From an uncultured Clostridia bacterium (GTDB lineage: Bacteria > Bacillota > Clostridia > TANB77 > CAG-508), in NCBI GenBank assembly GCA_934132805.1, contig CAKPAB010000006.1:1-47171 (forward strand): a stretch of 47,171 nucleotides of DNA, in the 5' to 3' direction. Positions within the stretch are counted from its first letter, which is position 1, and every line of letters starts with the position of its first letter. Shown piece by piece: positions 33,178 to 41,300 of this stretch. The translations under genes were made by a program, and so were the position numbers. The notes beneath the pieces were generated by a model. It did no database searches, was not told the DNA's origin, and saw only the letters and a list, made by a program, of their open reading frames with translations.

Positions 33178-34329
33178 CTATAAGTATAAAATGACTCTAA
33201 AGCCTAAATTTTCACTATATCCATCTGTATTACTGGCAGAATAACGAATGCTGGTATAATAATCATTTTTTTCATAAGTTCCACCGCGATATACACATGG
33301 ATAAGTAGCACCAACATAGTTTTCAGTTGTCCATTCTCTTAGATTACTTGCCATATCATATATATTGCATTGTATATCTTTAGTTCCTATATAATTAAAA
33401 TCATTAGTTCCTCTATTTGATATTGATGTATTTAAGCTATTCTGTCTAGAATATTTTACATTATTTCCACAACTTTGCAGAAATAACACTGAAGTATCCC
33501 ATGCATAGCTATTTATTAAATCACTTGTAAATGTGTAAGTTTTATTATACATATTTTGTGCTTGTATAGTAGCATTAGGTTGTGTAATATCATTCCAAAC
33601 TATATCTGTTGCACTTTCTGTCAAATTTCCATCTGAATTTCTTCTTGCTTCATATCTTCCTAGAAAAAATCCACCATTTTTATTTGCACTTGTTTTAAAA
33701 TTAGTTATACTTTTTGCTATACCTTTACCATAACTGTTTGTATCTATTTCTTGATAATTATATTTTCCTCCTGTATTAATTGCTTTTTCATCTTGGGCTA
33801 TTGCTATTCCTTCTTCATCGAAAATATACCTATTTAAATTTATTGTTACTGTTGTTCCATTGCTTTTCTTTATATTTCCAATAGGTATCCACACAAATTG
33901 ACTTCCATTTGTTGATGTTTTTGTTCCATCGTCATTCAATGTTGTGTCTTCTACTACTATTCCTTTATCTACAGTTACTGCATGGTTTGTTGTTTCATCT
34001 ACTACTATTTTAAAACCTGCTGGAACTGTAAATATGTTTTCATTTTCGTCTTTCATTAATGTATTTTTTTTTGTACTTAGAACCTTGTTCATTTTGTCGG
34101 TTGTTAATTTTTCTGCACTGTTTTTATTTAATGCTTTTTCATATTCACCTAATATTGTTTGCTGTTCTTTTTCTGAATTTTCTGTTTTGTTTTTTGCATC
34201 TTGTGATTTTTCAATTATATTTGTGTTTTTTAATACTGATATTGATATTCCTGCTAATATTATCAAAATAATTATTGTAATAGTTAATACTATTAGTGTG
34301 ATTCCAGACTTGTTATTTTTAAATTTCAT
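33178..34329 (-). CDS. Pilin-like N terminus fused to an FGE/SUMF1 (C-type-lectin-like) domain
   Basis: A 383-residue protein. The N terminus is type IV pilin-like: a basic leader ending in KSG, then a long hydrophobic helix (GITLIVLTITIIILIILAGI, about residues 9-28). The usual Glu at +5 is missing (Val). A charged helix follows (about 35-75), then beta-rich sequence. The C-terminal region (about 145-383) resembles the formylglycine-generating-enzyme (SUMF1) fold: FLGRYEARR, CNIYDMASNLREWT, YRGGTY and a final LGFRVILYL. No obvious catalytic cysteine pair is seen, so it is probably a binding rather than a catalytic domain. It may be displayed on the surface. A divergent XRE-type gene and an operator-like palindrome at its promoter suggest regulation. 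Confidence 0.75.
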   Translation of the reverse strand: MKFKNNKSGITLIVLTITIIILIILAGISISVLKNTNIIEKSQDAKNKTENSEKEQQTILGEYEKALNKNSAEKLTTDKMNKVLSTKKNTLMKDENENIFTVPAGFKIVVDETTNHAVTVDKGIVVEDTTLNDDGTKTSTNGSQFVWIPIGNIKKSNGTTVTINLNRYIFDEEGIAIAQDEKAINTGGKYNYQEIDTNSYGKGIAKSITNFKTSANKNGGFFLGRYEARRNSDGNLTESATDIVWNDITQPNATIQAQNMYNKTYTFTSDLINSYAWDTSVLFLQSCGNNVKYSRQNSLNTSISNRGTNDFNYIGTKDIQCNIYDMASNLREWTTENYVGATYPCVYRGGTYEKNDYYTSIRYSASNTDGYSENLGFRVILYL

Positions 34330-34376
34330 AATAAAAACCCTCCTTGTTTTTTGTCTTTTGTAATAGACTTGTATTC

Positions 34377-34405
34377 ATTATACTGGTTATACAACCAATA
34401 GTCAA
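34377..34405 (-). promoter_or_regulatory. Promoter of the pilin/FGE gene with a palindromic operator in the spacer
   Basis: On the minus strand TTGACT (34405-34400) and TATAAT (34382-34377) have a 17-bp spacer. The palindrome TGGTTGTATAACCA (34397-34384) fills it almost symmetrically. The divergent gene at 34458 encodes an XRE-type DNA-binding protein and is the natural candidate to bind it. Confidence 0.7.
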
Positions 34406-34457
34406 GTAACCTGTAAAAATTATATAATTTTTATATTAATTGATGTGGGAGAAAAAG

Positions 34458-34691
34458 ATGGTTAAAGTAAAAATAGAAAGTGGTTATTATTTATTTAAAC
34501 TTGGAGATATTTTAAATAAAAAGGGAATTAGTATTAATAAATTAATGAGAGATACTAATACTGATTTTAAAGTCCTAAAAAGATTGATATCTGGAGAATT
34601 GGTTAGAATAGATATATTTGTTTTAGCTAGATTATGTGATTATTTTAATTGTTCAATTAATGATATTATTGAATATATTCCAGAGAAATAA
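34458..34691 (+). CDS. Small XRE/Cro-type HTH regulator
   Basis: A 77-residue protein, essentially one helix-turn-helix domain. Its order is LGDILNKKGISINKLMRDTN (helices 1-2), DFKVLKRLISGELVRID (recognition region), and a C-terminal CDYFNCSINDIIEYIP. This is the HTH_26/YozG-like form common in Firmicutes, where it often controls a neighbouring gene. ATG at 34458 is chosen because GGGAG is six bases upstream; an in-frame ATG at 34443 has no RBS. A weak promoter may lie back to back with that of the pilin/FGE gene (TAGTCA at 34399, TATAAT at 34423). Confidence 0.85.
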   Translation: MVKVKIESGYYLFKLGDILNKKGISINKLMRDTNTDFKVLKRLISGELVRIDIFVLARLCDYFNCSINDIIEYIPEK

Positions 34692-34737
34692 TTACAACGG
34701 TAAAAGTAAATATTAATTAAAAAGTTTCATAATTTGC

Positions 34738-34766
34738 TTGATTTTATTGTGATAATGTTATAAAAT
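34738..34766 (+). promoter_or_regulatory. Promoter of the 42-residue gene
   Basis: TTGATT (34738-34743) and TAAAAT (34761-34766) have a 17-bp spacer. A hairpin GAAAAGA/TCTTTTC (34786-34802) is near the predicted 5' end of the RNA. Confidence 0.6.
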
Positions 34767-34827
34767 ATTAACAACCTAACGCTAAGAAAAGAATGTCTTT
34801 TCAAGAAGGTGGAAAGGGGGGATGGTT

Positions 34828-34956
34828 GTGAATACTAGCGATTTAATTATGCATTTTGTAGATAAGTACATAGCAGAAAAAGAAAAAAACTTTATATTAA
34901 AACAACAATTGGAACAATTACAAATGCAAAAAAACAACAAAGTTAAGGCTAATTAG
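34828..34956 (+). CDS. 42-residue coiled-coil-like small protein
   Basis: The GTG at 34828 has AAAGGGGGG (34813-34821) at ideal distance. An in-frame ATG at 34822 directly abuts the G run and is less likely. The peptide starts MNTSDLIMHFVDKYIAEKEK, is rich in Lys, Glu and Gln, and has Leu/Ile spacing that suits one amphipathic or coiled-coil helix (QQLEQLQMQK). It has its own promoter (34738-34766) and terminator (34970-35000), so it looks like a single-gene unit of about 230 nt. No family is recognised. Confidence 0.55.
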   Translation: MNTSDLIMHFVDKYIAEKEKNFILKQQLEQLQMQKNNKVKAN

Positions 34957-34969
34957 TAATATTTAGTTG

Positions 34970-35000
34970 TAGGGTAGATTCGTGGTCTATCCTATTTTTT
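34970..35000 (+). terminator. Terminator of the 42-residue gene
   Basis: TAGGGTAGA/TCTATCCTA (one G-U) with loop TTCGTGG is followed by T6. The nine-base stretch ATTCGTGGT at the loop recurs in the next hairpin. Confidence 0.8.
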
Positions 35001-35037
35001 ATGTTATTGAAAAATTAATTAGGAAAGAAATAAAAAA

Positions 35038-35093
35038 AGTATGTGCATTCGTGGTACACATACTATTATGATTATGAATACTAGCTATTCATA
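35038..35093 (+). other. Two further hairpins downstream of the small gene
   Basis: AGTATGTG/CACATACT (35038-35045 / 35057-35064) has loop CATTCGTGGTA, sharing ATTCGTGGT with the hairpin at 34970. TATGAATA/TATTCATA (35073-35080 / 35086-35093) with loop CTAGC follows. No T tract follows either, so they do not look like terminators. They may be parts of one structured RNA. Confidence 0.5.
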
Positions 35094-35204
35094 TTTGTTG
35101 TTCTGCATTTAAATAATAACACAATATTTTTAACTTGTCAAATATTTTCCCAAAAACTCTTTATTTATTTTGTAAATAGTGTTATTATAAGCGTATCAAA
35201 GAAA

Positions 35205-35314
35205 TTGTCAAAAAGGGGCGTCCCCAATGACAAGAGCAAAAAGTTATCAAAAAGTTGTCAAAAAGGGGCGTCCCTAATGACAAGAGTTGTCAAAAAAGGG
35301 CGGCCCTAATGACA
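35205..35314 (+). repeat. Three REP-like GC-rich hairpin repeats upstream of pgm
   Basis: Copies at 35205-35233, 35255-35283 and 35287-35314 each have TTGTCA, an A run, GGGGCGTCCCC or a close variant (GGGCGGCCC in copy 3), AA/TAA and TGACA(A). Each folds as a hairpin with an outer TTGTCA/TGACAA stem and an inner G/C stem. Spacing is 21 bp and 3 bp. They lie in the pgm leader. Similar repeats are linked in many bacteria to REP-associated Y1 transposases, none of which is in the window. Confidence 0.8.
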
Positions 35315-35333
35315 GAAAAGGAAAGGTGATAAA

Positions 35334-37079
35334 ATGAAAAATTATTTAGAAGAATACCAAAAATGGTGTGAAAGTTCAGATTTTGATGAAAAAACAAAAA
35401 AGGAATTATTGGAAATAAGAAACGATGAAGCAGAAATAGAAGACAGATTTTATAAAGAATTAGAATTTGGGACAGCTGGTTTAAGAGGTATAATAGGAGC
35501 TGGAACAAATAGAATGAACAAATATACAGTAGGAAAAGCAACACAAGGACTTGCAAATTATATAATAGAACAAGGAACACAAGATAAAGGTGTTGCAATA
35601 AGTTATGATTCAAGAAAAATGTCAAAAGAATTCAGTTTGCAAACAGCATTAATTTTAAATGCAAATGGAATAAAAACGTATTTATTTGAAAATTTAAGAC
35701 CAGTACCAGAGTTATCATTTGCAGTTAGAGAATTGAAGTGTACTGCTGGTGTTATGATTACAGCAAGTCATAATCCACCTAAATATAATGGATACAAGGT
35801 TTATTGGGATGATGGTGCACAAATAGTTGCTCCAAGAGATAAAGATATAATTGCAAAGGTAAGAGCTGTTGCAGAATATAGTGAGATTAAAGAAATTTCT
35901 AAAGAGAAAGCAATTGAAAAGGGTTTATTTAATATTGTTGGAACAGAAATGGATGATAAATATATTAATACTTTGAAATCTCTAATATTAAATCCTGAAA
36001 TTGTAAAAGAACAAGGTAAGGACTTAAAGGTTGTTTATACACCATTACATGGAACAGGAAATACAGTTGCTGAAAGACTTTTAAAAGAAATAGGAATACA
36101 AAATTTATATGTTGTTCCAGAACAAAAAGACCCAGATGGAAACTTCCCAACTGTTGATTATCCAAATCCAGAAGATAAAAAAGCATTTAAACTAGCATTA
36201 GAATTGGCTAAAAAAGTAGATGCAGATGTAGTTTTAGCAACAGACCCTGATGCAGATAGATTAGGAATTTATGCTAAAGATACAAAAACTGGTGAATACA
36301 TGACATATACAGGAAATATGTCTGCATTATTAATTGCGGAATATAGAATTTCTCAAATGAAAGAGAAAGGGATATTACCAGAAAAGGGAATGTTTATAAC
36401 AACAGTAGTTTCATCAGACTTAGCGAAAGCAATTTCTGCAAATTATAAATTAGAGTGTTTTGAAGTTTTAACAGGATTTAAAAACATTGGTGCTATTATG
36501 AAAAGAGAAGAAGAAAAAGAAGATGGAGATAAATATGTATTCGGATTTGAGGAGAGTTATGGTTGCTTAATAGGAGACTATGCAAGAGATAAAGACGGTA
36601 TTGCAGCAGTAATGGCACTATGTGAAGCAGCTTGTTACTATAAAGTAAATAATGAAACTTTATGGGACCAAATGAATAACATTTATAAAAAATACGGATA
36701 TTATAAAGAAGACCAAGTTTCAATTGTTTTGGAAGGTGCAGAAGGTGCTGAAAAGATAAAAGAAATGATGACAGCTATGAGAAATAAAGATGTTGAAAAT
36801 ATTGGCGATTATAAAGTACTAACTTTCAAGGATATTGAAAAAGATTATATTAAAGACATGATTACAGGTGCAGAAAGCAAAACAGGATTACCAAAATCAA
36901 ATGTTTTATATTATCAATTGGAGAATAATGCTTGGTGTTGTGTTCGCCCATCTGGAACAGAACCAAAAATTAAATTGTATTTTGGTGTTAAAGGTAATGA
37001 TGAAGAAGATGCAACAAATAGTTTAGAAAAATTGAAAGATGCAATGGTAAAATTAGTGAAAGAGAATGAACAAATCTGA
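35334..37079 (+). CDS. pgm: Phosphoglucomutase / phosphomannomutase (alpha-D-phosphohexomutase)
   Basis: A 581-residue cytoplasmic enzyme of the PgcA type. It has the phosphoserine loop TASHNPPKYNGYKVYW (Ser145), the Mg-binding DPDADRLG (residues 304-311), the sugar-binding GFEESYG, and the C-terminal phosphate-binding RPSGTEPKIK. It interconverts glucose 6-phosphate and glucose 1-phosphate (and perhaps mannose forms). The RBS AAAGGTGAT supports the start. The three REP-like repeats are in its leader, and four stacked hairpins follow its stop. With the UDPGP enzyme upstream it would feed UDP-sugar synthesis. Confidence 0.95.
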   Translation: MKNYLEEYQKWCESSDFDEKTKKELLEIRNDEAEIEDRFYKELEFGTAGLRGIIGAGTNRMNKYTVGKATQGLANYIIEQGTQDKGVAISYDSRKMSKEFSLQTALILNANGIKTYLFENLRPVPELSFAVRELKCTAGVMITASHNPPKYNGYKVYWDDGAQIVAPRDKDIIAKVRAVAEYSEIKEISKEKAIEKGLFNIVGTEMDDKYINTLKSLILNPEIVKEQGKDLKVVYTPLHGTGNTVAERLLKEIGIQNLYVVPEQKDPDGNFPTVDYPNPEDKKAFKLALELAKKVDADVVLATDPDADRLGIYAKDTKTGEYMTYTGNMSALLIAEYRISQMKEKGILPEKGMFITTVVSSDLAKAISANYKLECFEVLTGFKNIGAIMKREEEKEDGDKYVFGFEESYGCLIGDYARDKDGIAAVMALCEAACYYKVNNETLWDQMNNIYKKYGYYKEDQVSIVLEGAEGAEKIKEMMTAMRNKDVENIGDYKVLTFKDIEKDYIKDMITGAESKTGLPKSNVLYYQLENNAWCCVRPSGTEPKIKLYFGVKGNDEEDATNSLEKLKDAMVKLVKENEQI

Positions 37080-37100
37080 AAAAATCTTTGATTTTTTCAG
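37076..37100 (+). terminator. Hairpin over the pgm stop codon
   Basis: CTGAAAAAATC and GATTTTTTCAG form a perfect 11-bp stem with loop TTT. It contains the TGA stop codon. A T6 run lies inside the right arm. Confidence 0.6.
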
Positions 37101-37117
37101 TAAATTTGTTCGTGCGC

Positions 37118-37140
37118 GAAAATTTATGAAATAAATTTTC
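37118..37140. other. Perfect 10-bp hairpin after pgm
   Basis: GAAAATTTAT and ATAAATTTTC flank loop GAA. TGC and GCA lie just outside the arms. Confidence 0.5.
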
Positions 37141-37155
37141 TGTGCAATGTAGTTA

Positions 37156-37193
37156 TATATATTAGGAAAGTTGTATAACTTTCCTAATATATA
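37156..37193. repeat. Dispersed palindrome, copy 2
   Basis: TATATATTAGGAAAGTT and AACTTTCCTAATATATA form a perfect 17-bp stem with loop GTAT. The sequence is shared with the palindrome at 30315-30358. Confidence 0.75.
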
Positions 37194-37195
37194 AG

Positions 37196-37236
37196 AAACG
37201 GGATAAAGGAGCTACCACTCCAAATCCCGTTTTTAT
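37196..37236. terminator. Bidirectional two-tier terminator between pgm and ttcA-like gene
   Basis: AAACGGGAT/ATCCCGTTT encloses a second stem GGAG/CTCC, and a T run follows. It overlaps the stop of the minus-strand gene. Confidence 0.85.
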
Positions 37237-37940
37237 ATTTTCCAATCTGGTAGATTTCTTCTTATAGCTCCAAACAAATTAGCCCTAATCATAGGAATAT
37301 TTTTTTGAAGTGAAAAAATTAATTGTTTCATATCTTCTCTTTTTGAAGTACCGTCCATTGGGCAAACCTTAGGTATAACACTCAAACTATTTTTTCTAAC
37401 AAATCTTCTTGTTTCTTTTTCAGAAGTATAAATCAAAGGTCTAATTAGAGTAATACCAGATCTATCCATATAGCTAACAGGTGAGAAAGTTCCAATACTT
37501 CCAGTATAGAACAAGTTAAGCAAAAAAGTCTCTAAAACATCATCTTCGTTGTGGCCTAGAGCTATTTTGTTACAACCTTCTCGAATAGCTATTGAATTTA
37601 TAACTCCTCTACGCAAGTTTGCACATAATGAGCATGGATTTTTTTCTTTTCTAATTTCAAAAACAATTTCTTGTGCACGGCTATTTTCTATAAATAATGG
37701 TATTTCTAATTTGTTACACATGTCTTGTAAAAGTTTTGTGTCAAAAAATTCAAAGCCGGGGTTGATGCTTATTGCAATTATTTCAAATTTTTTTGGATAA
37801 AATCGTTGTAATGTTTTAAAGGCATGTAACATTGTTATTGAGTCTTTTCCTCCGGATAAACATATTGCGATTTTGTCGTTTTCTTCTATCATATGATAGT
37901 CTTCTATTGCTTTTCTCATATGGCTTAATATTCTTTGCAT
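37233..37940 (-). CDS. TtcA-family tRNA 2-thiocytidine synthetase-like protein
   Basis: A 235-residue PP-loop ATPase. The PP-loop SGGKDS is at residues 29-34, CSLC at 103-106 (C103 and C106) followed by ANLRRG is a TtcA hallmark, and GHNEDDVLETFLLNLFYTG and VCPMDG follow. TtcA enzymes use ATP and a [4Fe-4S] cluster to thiolate C32 of some tRNAs. The protein is somewhat short compared with enteric TtcA but normal for clostridial relatives. TilS is less likely because TilS lacks the CxxC and is longer. The RBS AAGGAGG is about 10 bases before ATG. Confidence 0.85.
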   Translation of the reverse strand: MQRILSHMRKAIEDYHMIEENDKIAICLSGGKDSITMLHAFKTLQRFYPKKFEIIAISINPGFEFFDTKLLQDMCNKLEIPLFIENSRAQEIVFEIRKEKNPCSLCANLRRGVINSIAIREGCNKIALGHNEDDVLETFLLNLFYTGSIGTFSPVSYMDRSGITLIRPLIYTSEKETRRFVRKNSLSVIPKVCPMDGTSKREDMKQLIFSLQKNIPMIRANLFGAIRRNLPDWKI

Positions 37941-38003
37941 GTGATAGTTTCCTCCTTAATTTTTTGATTTTTTACTAATGTTATTAATATTTACTTTGCT
38001 TAT

Positions 38004-38012
38004 ATTATATCA
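38004..38012 (-). promoter_or_regulatory. Extended -10 promoter of the ttcA-like gene
   Basis: TGATATAAT on the minus strand is a perfect extended -10. TTGACA lies too close upstream (7 bp) to be its -35. Confidence 0.45.
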
Positions 38013-38361
38013 TTACTTGTCAATAGGCTATGATTTAATGAAAAGATTTGTTTTATAAGTTCATTCTCCATTCCCACAAAGCAAATATTTTGAAATGTAA
38101 CAAAGATGTAATAAAAATTTAAAATCATAAACCTCAAACACTCTGAAATGAGCTGCCCTAGTAAGATAAGAGATTTTTTTTGTAATATAAAAAAATGGTG
38201 AAAAATGCATATTGAATAAAAAACAAAAATTAATTAAAATTATAATAAGGTAAATTGGGATAATTGCCTATGAAAAAAATTTAACTAAGTAAAAAGCAAA
38301 AATAAATAAAAGACTTAAAAAAATTTAAAAACAAATTATAAATAAAGGGGAAATTAGATTA
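38013..38361. other. Non-coding leader region of the giant surface protein
   Basis: No gene or known riboswitch is recognised. A TATAAT at 38241-38246 is a possible -10 without a good -35. The start codon at 38362 is preceded by AAAGGGGA. From about 38180 the sequence is extremely A-rich. Confidence 0.4.
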
Positions 38362-41300
38362 ATGATTAAAGAAAAATTCAAAAAGCTTATTTCAATTTTA
38401 ATAATAATGTTAATGCTAGTAAATAGTTCATTACTGCTTGTAATATCCATTGCAGTAGAACAAATACAAAACATTATAGATGAAACAAAAATAAATACCA
38501 TATACGAACTAAATCTAGAAAAATACGTTAACTATAAAATTGGTGATAATATAGGGTTAATGATACAAACAGATTTACAAACAGGAATTGAATATAGTGA
38601 AGGACAGGAATACAAACCACTTAACTCAACAGGCATTATTCTAAATACTCCGAAAATTAATGAAGAGTTTCCTAAAAAAGTAGAAGTTCTAGCAAAATCA
38701 ACAAAAGCAACAAATGGAGATGACAATGGAAAAGATTTTGATTATGCTTATGATGATAAAACTGGAGAAATAAAAATTGTTGCAATAAACAATATTGATG
38801 ATAATGGAAATATATATTCAGAAAATATATTAAATGCAAGAGATGAATATCAAATTATTATGTATTATAGCTCAAATTGCTATGATGATCAAAATACAAG
38901 TAGAACATTAGAATTCTCAGGAAAAGTTCAGTTAAACATAAAAAATGATGATGAAGAGACTAGTGTTCAAAAGGAGATTGCTCAAAATTTTGAGGTTGCT
39001 GAAAATATATCTGGTTTGATTTCTATAGACGCAAAAACTAGTGATATTTATAATGGATATATAAATTCAAATGCTAATAATGAAACGAGTTACAGAACAG
39101 AATATAATGAGAATATGAAAGTTCAAGTAAGCTACAAAGAGATAGCAGATGAGGTGAAAATAAATACAAAAAATTTATTTATAAACAGCAAAGATGAAGA
39201 AAATGAAACACAGGATATTGTTTATAAAAATACAAAAATTAATAAAAATGAAGTTATAAATGAATTAGGTGAAAATGGTTTTTTACAAATTTTAGACAAA
39301 GATGGAAATGTTTTAGATGAAATTAATAAAGATACTGAAGCAACTGAGGATGGAACAGTAGAAATTACATATGAAAATGAGCAAACAGAGTTAAATATAA
39401 AATTAAGCAAACCAGAAAAAATTGGAGATATTAATATTCAAAATACTAAACAAATTAAGGAAACAATGAAAGATATTGATATTTCTAAAATTACAGAAAA
39501 AAATACGATTTCTTGTATAAATAACGAAAAAGAAATTGAACAAGTTGTTGATGAAACTAAAGATAATGGAACAACAAAGCAAGTAGAAGTAGTAAAACAA
39601 GTTGAGATTTATAATTTTGAAGATGCAAATACTACGGAAATTAAGAATTCTAAAACAGAGATAAAGATGATAGCAAATAATACAGAGTGGACAAACAATG
39701 TACAAAATGATGTTACTTTTATAGCAACAATGGTAACAACAGGACCAGAGCATAGCTTGTTTTCAAATCCGGTAATTGATATAAAATTACCTGCAGAAGT
39801 TGAAAAAGTAGTACTTGGAGATATTTCGATATTATATGATGATAATTTGAAAATAGAAAATGCTCAAATTGTAAATGAAAATAATTCTAAAATAATAAGA
39901 CTAAAAATTGGTGGAACACAAAAGGCATATATTAATAATGAAGTTATAAGTGGAGCAAATATAGTTGTTCCAGCAAGTATTATATTAAAAAAAGATATTG
40001 CTTCAACTAATCAAAATATAGAATATTCATATGCAAATTATAGAGAAAATTTAGAAACAGGGAATGAAAACATTCAAGTAGAAATTACATCAGTTGTAAA
40101 TGAAAGCACAGTAGATGATGTAAAAACAGAAGAAAAAAGTGATAATATAGAGAAAATACAAACAGAAGAAAGCGAAACAGATCAACCTGCAGTAGAAACT
40201 AAAAGTATTGATTTAGAAAAAATTTCAGTTGATTTTTCAGCTGAATTAGGAAATTTAACTTTAAGTAAAGGCGAAAATGTTCATGAAAAAGAATATATAA
40301 AATACATTGCAAAAGTTAAAAATAATACAGGTGAAGACATTACAAATTTGGAAGTTATTGGAACAGTGCCAGAAGGTACAACATTTGTTAATATAGAAAC
40401 AAGAGATTTAACTGAGGAAGAAGGCAATTCGGCTATATATGATGAATGCCATATAACAGAAGATGCAACAAAAAAAGAATTTTCTGAAATAATTAATTTA
40501 GTTGATGGAGAGGAAAAACAAATTTACTACTATGTAAGAGCAAATGAATTAGCAGAAAAAGAAATCCAAATAGATATTAGTGCAACTGTAAAATTGCAGT
40601 CAGGTGACAATGTAAAAGAATGTGCAACAATGAATAATGTAGTTAACAAAGGACCATTAAATGTAGAATTAACTGGTTGGGAAACAATGAGAGGCATTAA
40701 CATATGGAGCTTTACTGTAAAAGTAACAAATAATCAATTAATTGATGTAAATGATGTAGATGTTAACTTATATATAGGTGATAAATTTACATTATCAGCA
40801 GAAAATACAGAAGGAGAAGTTACTCAAAACGGAAATATTATAAATTTTAAAATAGACACTATTAAAGCAAATAAGACTGAAACTAGAACAGTGTACTTAT
40901 ATGCTAGAACTTCAGATGAGGAAAAAGACCAAGCAGAGATGTTAGCAAGTGCAAGCCTGAATAATGCAACATATTATTCAAATCCAAGTATACAACTAAT
41001 AAAAAATGTGGTTTTGAAAATATCTCAATCATCAGAGACTGAAGGAGAAAAAATAAAATATGGACAAACTGTGGAATATGTATATACAATAAAAAACGAA
41101 TCAAAAATTTCATTTACATGTCCATTTGTTTTAAGAGATTATTTAGATGATAATATGATTGCAACTTCTGTAGAATATGATAATTACTATATTTCAGGTG
41201 AAGAGGGAGGATACACAAAAGAGCATATAACTAGAGACTTAACCAAGGTCCAAGAAGATGTTGATGACAGTTCAGTAGATGCAAAAGTTGACTTATGGAT

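Noticed and set aside
35205..35314. CRISPR-like array
   Set aside because: Repeats are internally palindromic hairpins with unequal spacers of 21 and 3 bp, and no cas genes are present.
38013..38361. Cyclic-di-GMP riboswitch before the adhesin gene
   Set aside because: The region was checked for GEMM-I/II landmarks, which are common before such genes; none was found.
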